From Owenia fusiformis (taxonomy: Eukaryota; Annelida; Polychaeta; Sabellida; Oweniidae): 64,000 nt of DNA. Each line of letters begins with the position of its first letter. Positions within the stretch are counted from its first letter, which is position 1. The DNA lies in assembly GCA_903813345.2 (NCBI GenBank), contig CAIIXF020000003.1, positions 9,564,218-9,628,217 on the forward strand. Direction: 5' to 3'. The translations under genes and the position numbers were made by a program. This document shows positions 27,101 through 39,100 of the stretch, piece after piece. The notes beneath the pieces were generated by a model, which worked only from the letters and a program-made list of their open reading frames with translations, made no database searches and was not told the origin of the DNA.

Positions 27101-30100
27101 AGGGTACCTTTAGGATCAATTGATCAGGCTTCATAAAATGTTCAGATATAATTGAATTAAACACATTGTAACAGACTGAATCAATACAGGTTTATGTACC
27201 CGATAAAGAGTACATCAACACAGATATTCTCCAAACTGATCGATTTCACTCTGTTGCCATCCGTTCTCCTCAAAATCAATGCATTTGGAGAAGGTCAAAG
27301 AATCTTAAGTGGTAAATCTTTAAAGAATATATAAGATATTATATAGTTACTCTGATATTATTAATATAAAAAGGGCTAAATCAGAATAGTAACATTCCCT
27401 TCAAAGAAAAAATAAGATCTATTGGTTACCAGTTTTGTTTTGATTGATAAGATTTTACATCTTAATTCATTGGAGTATTATATATGAATACAAGAATACA
27501 CTTGTCGAACAGACTGAAGATTGTAATAACCTCATTATTTGTTAAAAGAAGCTATCCTATATAATTACGAATAGAAGCCCCCCTCATCAATTGTAATGGA
27601 AGCCCTCTTCATTAATTGATAATGGAAGCCCTCCTCATTAATTATAAATGGAAGCCCTCTTCATTAATTGATAATGGAAGCCCTCCTCATTAATTGTAAA
27701 TGGAAGCCCTCTTCATTAATTATAATGGAAGCCCTCCTCATTAATTGTAAATGGACGCCCTCTTCATTAATTGATAATGGAAGCCCTCCCAATTAATTGT
27801 AAATAGAAGCCCTCTTCATTAATTGTAATGGAAGCCCTCCTCATTAATTGTAAATGGAAGCCCTCTTCATTAATTGATAATGGAAGCCCTCCTCATTAAT
27901 TGTAAATGGAAGCCCTCTTCATTAATTGATAATGGAAACCCTCCTCATTAATTGTTAATGGAAGCCTTTTCATTAATTTCTAATGGAAGCCCTCCTTATT
28001 AATTGTTAATGGAAGCCCTCCTCATTAATTGTAAATGGAAGCCCTCCTTATTTATTGGTAATGGACACCCTCCTCATTAATTGTTAATGATAGCCCTCCT
28101 TATCAATTATTTATGGTACCCTGCTTGCAGAGTCTAGTTAAACTACACTCTGCCTAGTAGAGACCATATTACAGTTTAGTAGCCCCGCCCCTACGTCTGG
28201 TACCGGTGACAGTTTGGGTAAATCACTTTTGACCTACGCACTGACCTTCCACCAATCAGCGAGCTTGAAGAAACATGCGCCAAATGCGTTCTAATTAAAT
28301 ATGCGCATGTCATTGGTCAATTCCGGGCTCAACGATGACGTAAGAAGGAATGACCATATAAAGAACGTCGGTCAAATTTGGCCGACGAACACTGATTGGT
28401 GCGGTGAGTTCACAGGTTTATTTTAGTTTGAAAGAGTGAAGACGAAGCTCTCTTTTAAGAAGTGAAGTCAAACGAATGCAAAGGGTATATTTATGGAAGC
28501 CCTCCTCATTAATTGTTAATGGATGCCCTCTTAATTATTAATTGTTATTGGGAGCCTACCTCATTAATTTTTAATGGAAGCCCTCCTTAATAATTGTTAA
28601 TGGAATCCCTCTGAGAGAGCAAAATAAAACTACATGTATTTACAAAGGATAGTTTTACCCCAGACACAAATAGTCATATTAAGCTACTGATTAGAAAGTG
28701 CTAGATTATTGCGTGACTACATACAAATACTTTTACAATATAACAATAGCGTCACTTTTTTGATTGGAAATGCATTGATTATTATTTGGTCCCAGATATT
28801 TAATCAAGTGATCTAATGATTGTCAAAGTGTAAATAGCAATAATCCAAGGTCATAAAATGATCGATAAAACAAGTGAATGAGATACGTCTAAATATGGCA
28901 ATAACTATTGAGGGCTGCTGGGAATCAATATTTACTTCCTGGTAGATAATTTACGACCCATCAGGTGAAATTCAGGTTACTTTAACACTCCTGTATAAGA
29001 TGTTAAAATTTTCTGAAAAATGAAGAGGGGTGACTGACTATGAACTACCACAGAAAAAGGGGAAAAAAGACATTTGAAATACAAATTTTTCTCTGGGGAA
29101 TGGTAGAAAATTATTTTGAGGGATAAGAACGAAGCATTTGTGAGTTGGGTATTTTTTTGAGTGAGCATTATTTTGTGCCAAGCAACCAAATTTTTATGTG
29201 TTATCCAACTTATAAATATAACAAATATAGTAAATTTTAGAAATCAAATAAATACAGAAAAAAGACAGAAAAAGCAAGAGAAAAACTTGAACTAGTTTAA
29301 GTGCATACCCCAAATTTGATAGAAATGCAAGAAAATTAGATACTTTATTCAAATATTGGAGTGAAAACCGATGAAATAAATGTCAGCAGAGGACATTCTT
29401 AGAACTGGCAACATTTAAAGATAAGAGAATATCAACATGTTTTAAGTATTTCCAATTTACAATCTTTTAACATAAGTACGCTCAAGCGTACCCTTGAATC
29501 AAATACTGATGGTCATTCCATCAAAGTTAAATCTCAAAACAGAGCGAAAAAGAGTTGAACCAATAAGGAATTAAGGAAACGGGCATGTTATGGACACTCG
29601 AAATTATACAGAAATGTAAGAAAATCAGAGAGTTTATTCAAATTTTAGAGAGAAATATAAATAAAACAATCAAGGGCAGACGACATTTTAGCAAGGTTGA
29701 TTATAGTGATCTCCAAAACAAAGCTGATTTCAAATGTTTGATAGTTTATCAATATCATGCAGATGTTCATGTATTTGTTATATTCAATGTTAAAATGTCG
29801 TCTGCTCATGCTGATTTCACTCAATTTCTCTCTAAATTTTGAATAAACTACCAAATTTTCTTGAATTTCTATAAAATTTAAAGTCTCCTTATCTTCCTTA
29901 TTTAATTATTTTTTGCTCATTTCTTATAATTTCACAACAGTTTATGTTTTAAAAATGACAACACAGAATTTCATTTCATGTTTTTATATCTTAATGTCAT
30001 GACTTTTGTATCTGTTATGTGCATGTTTTAGATAAACATAAAGTCAAAATACATGTCCTCTTAAATAAATACTTAAAAGAATATGAAGAATTGATGATCA

Positions 30101-33100
30101 TGAAAATTTGGATATTTCGATGTAATATATCTTTGTCAAGAGATAAAATGAAATTTGCATTGAGATTGAAAAAACAAGATTGAAAAATATTGAAAAACAA
30201 TTGTTTATGTGAATTTATTAAATAAACATTTCTGTAAAACTATTTTTTGATTTCTTGTGAAATAAGCATAAAATATTGAACTGATTATTAATTGAAATAA
30301 AAAACATAAAATGAACAAAATTTAGAGTACCACTTTCATGTAAACACTTAACTAAACCAATATTACTATTTTGTAAAGAAAATTGAGATTTGACATTTTC
30401 AAAAACTCTGTTCCTTGGACAATGGGGTTCAGCAAATAAACAAAAAACTGCTCTTCTTTGTTAACAGCCCCTGGGATAAAAAATTCATGACGGTGATTTC
30501 TAAATTGAAACTATTGTAAAACAGAGTGGAAATAGTGAGGAATAAATACAGACACATAGAAGACACTCTAAATTATATGGAAAAGCAAGACAATCAAGTT
30601 GTTTGTTCACAACTTTGAGAGAAAACCTGTGAAATTGGAATAATAAGAGAGAATGTTCTGGGAAGGGGAACTGAAATAAAGGTGAACAATTCTGAATATT
30701 TAGCTTGTATTCGCGAATGTAACTAAAGCCTGTCATTTACCGGATTAACCTACTATTTTATTGGAAACTCATTTAATTATGAATAGTTCCTGCCACTATT
30801 CCATTCGGTCATAAAATAGTAGGTAAATCTGGTAGCCGACAGGCGTTAGTTGCATTCGCGAATACAAAATTAGTGTCACTCTTTTCCTAATACCCGCAAG
30901 AGAAAATAGAGGAAGATGAAAAAAATGAAATACACCTGGACCAAGGATGATAGATCTCATAAGAGAAAGCAAAATTTGCGAAGATACCCAAGGACATGAC
31001 AACAAAAATGGAGACATTCGAGGACAGACTCTATTAAAATTCTATTATATCATAATCATAAGAACACTGGAGACTAACTCAACAACCTTTCAAAATCCAG
31101 TGCTCTTAAACACTTCAATAAAACTTCAGAGAGTGACAACTCTACTGCCGATTTCATACACGACTCTGATTGGTCAAGGAAATGTAAACAATTTTGACTG
31201 TTGTCACTATATACATTTCTTAGTTTATATCTCAAAGAAGATATTGTCCATAAATGTATTCATTTATCAGGGTGTGTTGAAACTGGAAAATCTATAAAAT
31301 TAACTGATAATGGCCACATTGTTGATATAAAAGTAAAATAAAAGCAATTCAAATATCAAGATTTTAAGATATCACCTAGTTGCTAGTTGCTAGATACACA
31401 AAGTCTGGCCTAAAACTGAAGCTGACCTATCTTCCATCAGTCCATTTATGTTATCTGAACTTTCATTGGTCAGTTTGCTCACATGATACCTATTGAGACT
31501 CATGGGATTAGATCTCCTTTGCAGAATACATGCCTCATTATATCACTTCTATTTGGTATATTTGACCAAACATTGTTAATATGCTCAACTTATAATAATA
31601 TTCCTTCTTACATGAAAACAAAACATAGAAAAATGTTTTCCTTTCTAGCACATTTACAATGTGATCAAATTAAAGTAAATTGGTCGGAAATTCAAAGCAT
31701 CGATGGAGATCCTGAAGTTCAAATAAGGCAAACTTGAAACATGTACAATTCACGTGCAGCGTGTAACTAAAATTTCCAATTTACTTGGTATTTAATCCGA
31801 GTGGTCCATTTGCCAAAATGGTTAAATTTTATCATTTTAATTTTTCTAGTGACAAGAAACTTCCCATTGGATAACATTATAATATAACATTTCAGACATT
31901 TTTGGTCCATGTAACAGGGCTGTCAACTTGGGACCACCTAATATGAGTGACTTCAAAATGTTGGACACCTAAGTCCAAATCTGAACACTTTTGTCCAAAT
32001 TTTGAACACCTTTAGCCAACTTTTAAACACCTTTGGCCAAAGTTTGAGCACCTTTGCCAAACTTTGAACACCTCAAATTTTTCGCGCTCGCTACGCTCGC
32101 GATGTCGTCAACGGGGGGGGGGGGGGGGGGGGGGGGGGTACGTACGAAAAATTTCCAATGAACATGCGTGACTCATACGGGATTCGCGTGACAAATCCGA
32201 ACAAATTGCGTTCGGTTTTTTCCGGCGTTCGTATTTTTACCGTATCGTAAACATATTTCGAAAAAATTTCTACAGAAATATTTTTGCGTGACAATTACCA
32301 GGTAAAATGCGTATTTTGCGTGACATTTTCTGTCACGCAAAAAAAACTGGCGTGACTTCAAATTCTTCAGCAAATGCGTGACAAATACGCAAATTGCGGG
32401 ACAGTTGACAGGCCTGATGTAATCTAGAGCTGGCATCGAATAGGATTTTAATGTCGACATGTCGGAGCTCTCGATCGACGACGATATCGACATTGTCGGG
32501 TCCAATGATATATTCGAAAAATGAAAAAAAATTCGAAGAAAAACCGTCTGAATTTTAGATTTTCTAGGCTTGTAATTAGCAATACGATGCACAATAGTCA
32601 TCCTCAGTTGTATGTTTTATATTTAACTTACATGTAAACCATGTTCAAGTATCAGACTTTGACGAAAAAGCAATAAATATACATAAAACTACGATTTCTG
32701 TTGTTATTTCCGGGCAGCCATTGAAAGTAAATCTCGAGGGTAAATCTCGAGGGGCCCCGAGACCTAATTCGAGAGCAGGAAGTCGATCAAAACAAAAAAG
32801 AAAATTTGAAAATGTAGGCGGTAAAACTTCACTCGAATACACCATACAGCAGGTAGTAACAAAGATTTTAATTCATAGGGAAATAGCTTATTATGTTGTG
32901 AGTTCCGACTGTCGATCAAGAGGCGTTGTGTCGACATGGGTGTCGCAGAGAGCATTCGACTGACAATCGACCATTCCGACATTCGATGCCAGCTCTAATG
33001 TAATCACAGATAATGTAACCCATTCTTCAGTAGTCAGCCTCTCTGGGACCCCTTGGCTACTACACCAAGCCAAAGGACTGATATCGTTATTTCATAACCT

Positions 33101-36100
33101 ATCATATTTTTGCATAGCAAGGGACAATATTCTGATCAAGCAGATACTCACTCTGCTATGCAGAGATTCAGATTTATTGAATATCAGGTACATATGTAAG
33201 TTGCAATGGAATGCCTCGCTTTTAAATTATTAATCGAGCTTATAGATAATAGCATGCATGATTAACAGATTCACCCTGTGAGATTCACTAGCAACCACAA
33301 ACATTGTTTGGTGATTGTAAACATTAATCAGTGTTCCGAGTATTAGTTAAAGGCAGAATCAGATCTATGGGGATGACAAAATTACGAGCAACATGTACAA
33401 TTGAACTACCAATCAGTTCCTTACAATCTCAAATACAATATCTCCCAAAATATTCATGATATAGTATAAATTGGTTAAGTTTTAATGGATTCAAAGTGCA
33501 AAATGGATGAAAATGTTTAAATTCTTCCAAATAATAAGAATGGTAACCATTCTAATAGAAAAATTATACATTATTGTAAAAATCTTTAGTTTTCCTGAAA
33601 TAAAGTGTGCACTTTGGGGATTTTTGGAAAATAGACATGAAAAGGAATGACATTAGCCAGAAATATTCTAAAATTGGAACAACTACGGAAAAAACTTGTA
33701 CAGTATGTTGGCGATATCCCAAGCATTGGAGTAATCAGGTTGCGTAATGTGGAAAACGCCATGTCACCAATTGATATTTTTTCCCTATCAAAACGAGCCA
33801 ATATTCTTATATTTTGACCAAAATTGGAATATAGCACCAAGAAAACTCCTGGGGATATTGATACAAAGACAAGCAATATAAAGGGCCTAATTGATGCAAT
33901 CTAAAATTATCACAACTGAGTTAATAATCACAACTATCAAAGCAGAACATATTTCCTATTATCACTATGATTTACAGTTCTACCTATGAAGGATGTAAGT
34001 TAGAAGGTATCGATGAAAATAATAATGAAAAAACACTTTACCTTTTTTGGTTCTTCGTCTGGAGACAGCACATGAAATGAAAAATAAACATTCATAAAAT
34101 ACAATAAATATATTCTGCATATATACTAAGAATTGGTTTTATACTGTCTAGTGAACACCACAAGGGAAAGCCTAAAAGTGTTCAGATTAGCAGGTGTTCT
34201 TTAACATTTAAGTGCATCTGTAAATGTGAGAATCCAGGGGGTCTTCCTATCAGAGCATCTAGCTTTCGCAAGACAGAAATGTTACCTGTACCAATATGGG
34301 GAAATACTCAAGTATATATACAGGGAGTGGACTTAACTAGAGATACATATTGATCTATACTATATTCCAAGGAACGAAGTGCCACAAGAAATCAATTCAC
34401 ATGGTACATGCCTGTAGAATAATATTGTATGAGTTACATTTTGAAATACAAAATACAGGGTAAAAAAGAGGAATGAGCATGGAATAAATTACATAAAAAT
34501 GTAGTAGGAACTCTAAATTGTACAGAATTGCCAAAATTCAGGCAGTTTATTAAATCTTCGAGAGAAATCGAGTGAAATCTGCAAGATCACTGAAAGTTTT
34601 CGACACAAGGTGAAGTTACTGTATTTCATTCATTCATAAATAGAAAAAATAGATTAAGTCAATGGTTGTATGGTAACAAACAGTTGTGATCTTGCTTAAC
34701 ATGCCAATTAAGATTTTAAGAAATCTTCAAGGAAAGGTACCCAGAGTGAACCTTGAATCCAAATGAAGCAATTTTTAATATTTCTAAGTCCCCTAGATGC
34801 AAGTTGCACCAGAGAACAAACAGGGGGGTTGGAAGGAATCTTCAAAATGCATGTCAATGTTAATCCTAGGCAACTCAAATTAATAGTGACTCAAAGAGTC
34901 CACTCAAATTAATAGTTACTCAAATTAAGAGTCAACTCAAAACTCAAAAAAGTCATATCAAAAGTCAGTCAAAAGCATAGAGTCAACTTGAACTGGAATC
35001 AAGAGTCAAGTTAAATCAAGGTCACATTTTACCCATTCTAAAAGCAAAAACATTCGCTTCATCAATTTCAGAAAAAGGATTTAATTCAATTTCCATTTTC
35101 AGACTTAACCCATGATGAGATAATAACATTAAATCAAGAACCATAAAATTTCAATTGGTTATTAAGCCTTTGCGTAAACATAAATTTCCAATATTAAGCC
35201 GCATTGTCAAGCTGAGGTTTTGTTTTGGAAACACTTGTTAAGGTGCTATACACAAATGTTACCTTAATGTTTAATTGCATTCTAGAAGTTATTCACCTGT
35301 TAAAGTACAGTAAATATTGTGATTGAGACTGTGTGTTTCCCTAAGAGCAATATTTTCTGAATTTTATAAGATACCATGGGATATCATCTTTATTCAATGA
35401 ATATTAATTAAAAATAGTACTCCATTGTATATGTTCTCTACAATGAAATAAGTCCCCCCATTATGAAATCCTACCTGAGACATAATATGAGTTTCTGTAA
35501 GAGTTCTTACATAAAAAGCTCAATTTAGTTGAAGTGTATATCAAACAATTGAGATGTCAATAAAAACTATTGTCTTGGGCGATAAATGGTCGAACTAACA
35601 TTTTAAAATAACATTTTAAAATAATTCTATCATGATCTATTCGTTACCCAAGCTTATCATTAGTCATTTCGTGAAAGTCAACGAGTCTTTTAGGACAGTT
35701 GGGCGAATCATGTTAAATTTCGTAGTATTGTCTCGAAGTCTTAAGGACAGTTCTTGTATACATAACTTAACGTTAACATGTGGTCAAACAGATTAAATAT
35801 TAACATATAACCATATAAATCAAACAAAATTCTTGAACATACCTGCTAGTCACAAGATAATTCTAAGATGCCTAGAGATATTGGAATGATTGAAAAGTTG
35901 ATTGTAAATGAACACAAGAAACTGATGAATACAGGATGGCATTACCATTCCTGTTATTGTTGTGTAAAGAAATGAGATATTTTGAATAGATATCACTGGC
36001 AGATCCAGCCCCCTTTTGAAGACCCAGAAAAATGTTTAAGCCCCCAAAAATTTTGCAGGGCCTCAAATAATGGGCCTTTTTAGCATAAGGCCTTTATAGG

Positions 36101-39100
36101 CCTTTTTGGCTTTAGGTTTTAGGAGCCCAACATTTTATCTACACTTGCTTTCTGACTCAGAATTTGGTCCCCCTCTTGTTAGCTTCTGGATCAATCAGTG
36201 GATATTCCATTTACTAAAGTTCTAACTACTGATTTTCAATGTAAGAGCGAATGGAAGATGTTTCTAATATTCCTGGATGATGTTTTGGAAAATTCAGGTT
36301 TCTGTTACAATTTTTCTGCAAAAAGACTTACAGAATTTTAAGCAAAATTTTCATTTTTCATTCAGAAATTTGAATAATTGACAACTGTGCTGGTTTCACT
36401 GTGCATTGTTTATTCAAGAATGTTATCAGGTGCAATTACAAGTTCAAGAATTTTTTATCTTATTCAATAAAGTTCAAGTGTTCCTCTCAAGAGGGCATCT
36501 AAGAGCAAACAAATGATCAAAGGGCGAGAAGGGGGCATGTTTTAAAATGCGAAATAGAGTGATAAAGAGTGGAATCTGCAAGAAATAAAGTAAACAGGCA
36601 TGTAGTTAAAACTCTAAATTGTATAGAAACGCCAAGAAATCAAGTAGTTCAATCAAATTTTAGAGAAAAAAAGATGAACATATGAGAACAGACGGCCTCT
36701 TAGCATACGACACAGGAATGATTCGTGTCTATGTATACAGACATGACAATGATAATGAATGAATATCTAAACTTAACAGATATGCCACATTCAACATGAA
36801 AATGTAGAAATTTCAGATTTTAGATAATTTTGTTAAAACTGAGGTCAAATCTTTGTGAGTACATATTTGATATTTCGTGTATTGCTATGCCACAAACCAA
36901 TCAAATCATTTATTATTCATCTTGGATAAAGTACTACAGCTGTTAATTAATCAAATAATTAATTAATTAAGTAATTGATATTGATCATACTGCTTTCCAA
37001 GTGACGTGTAGACATTTGCATTTTAGAACTTATTCATAAAAGAATCAGTGTCAATTTTATTATTTTATCATTTCATTTCATTTTCCTTGATGACAGAAAA
37101 AAGTTTGGGAGTTCAGCATAAGTTGTGAAACTCATAAAATATTTTTTGCTAACTCATGCATTGTTCCAACATGTAAACCGTCAATAACTTATATATTTGG
37201 TACCTTAATTTCTTTCATAATAAATAGGATGGCAAGGAAAACATTGACAGGCTTATGCATTGCTTTGAAACATTTGTTTAAATTGAAAAATGTTTTAAGT
37301 TATCAAAAATATTGAATGATTAAACAATGTTTTCAAACTTTACATAGGGACTTTAACATAACCTCTAATAAAATTTCCCATATTTCTGAACTTTTTGCAT
37401 GGGCTATACTTCAAAATACATGGCAACAATCTATAAACATTAAACAAGCTAATAATACTCATTGATAAAAACAGAATAAAACAGTGTCCGATACCCTCGC
37501 AAAAATCATTCAGACTGCAGATTCAGATTTAGATTTTTCATTCAGACTGCACTTAATTTTTCTAAGATATTGAATATGTATTGTTAATATTTTCATATTT
37601 TTCCGTCCTAATCTACATATGCAATATACTATTTATTGCCTTTTCCTCACTTTATAAGCTCTAGTTTCCATAATTGTAATTAGAAGGTAAGGTTATTAAT
37701 AAGGTTTGTACACAATAATAACGCTTATTAATATCAAATGTCTTGATACGCCTGTCTCTCATAAGTGATCCGGGAAAAAGTAAATGCTTATAATTTATAA
37801 GAGTACAATCCATAAAATAGGGTAAGGGAAAACTGAATTTATAAATAGAGATCTCCCATGTTGTTTTTGAAACAAGGCTAATTAGGGAGGGATATATTAT
37901 AATTTTACAATGGATAACTACAATATCAAATCTAGCACAATAAACAATAATAGTCCTTTTTAAAGTATTTAAGGCCTCAAAAATTACTTTAAACACATAT
38001 GCAGATTGCTATTTTATAATATTTACAATTGGGATACGGTATATTTAATAAGGAAAAGTAAGATCGTGAAATTCAGGATTTAAGATTGACTTCTTGATTA
38101 AAGGCAAATATCTGCTTCTTGCCATTTCGATGAAAACAAATAGCGCTGAATTGGTTTATTTTAATTAAGAAACAAATTTGATTGCTGTTGCTGAAATCAT
38201 GGGCTTTCAATTATTCTAGTTGAAAGCCCATGCTAAAATCGAACACTGAAACAGTATATTGATGGAAGAATACTTACTTGGAGTTTCTGGGTTTGTGATT
38301 AAGGTTTGGGCTCCTGTCATTTTGATGCAACATTTTGAACCTCTGTCTTTTTCCCTATAAAGACAAAATCTTGTCAGTAAATGTCATATTATAATGAAAT
38401 GTGAATTTATTTCATGAAATTAGGATGAAATGTTGGAAAAATAGAAGGTATGTCACATGCAGGCCCGTAGCCAGGGGGTGTTCGCAGGGTTCAGGCGAAC
38501 CCCCCCCCCCCTGGCCAAAAATTCATTCAAAATCACGCAGTTTTTCACCATTTTGAGCATTTCTCAAGTGATTTTAACCATATTTGGACCAAAATTGTCA
38601 AATGTGAACCCCCCTGGAAATTTTTGAAAACTGAACCCCCCTTGGCAAATCCTGGCTACGGGCCTGACATGTATATTTTTTTTACGAATTATGTACTTTA
38701 TGTTGATCGTGAGGTGGACTGGTCAACCGGGCTGACTAGGCAGACAATTATGACGCAGCCTGGTCATAGGCACTGGTAGAATATTTTGTCCTCGGAGAAA
38801 GTGTAATGTACAGCAAAGAGTGATAAAATACCTTCCGACAGTGCAGTGAACTTGGATTAACAATCTGATTTTCAGAATGGAAACAAACATAGCGATTTAG
38901 GCCTGAAGAAATAAAAACATGACAAATGCAGTAAATCTTAATAAGGAATCTATCTTTCAGGTCCATCGGGGCTCTTTTACCTTGTCCTTATACATTTTTC
39001 TCTCATAGCGAAAAGTTGTGTGTCCATAAATGTGTATTCAGTTTGCTTTTTTTTATTTTTGACTTTGATAAGGCAAACCCCAATAAATGTCATAAATAAG

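Noticed and set aside
27575-28615. Possible CRISPR-like array
   Set aside because: Units of 24-28 nt abut directly with no unique spacers. This is eukaryotic minisatellite DNA.
38211-38233. GGGCTTTCAA...TTGAAAGCCC hairpin as a possible terminator or miRNA
   Set aside because: The stem is only about 13 bp with a 9-bp loop. A similar word at 40231-40259 points to a repeat end rather than an RNA gene.
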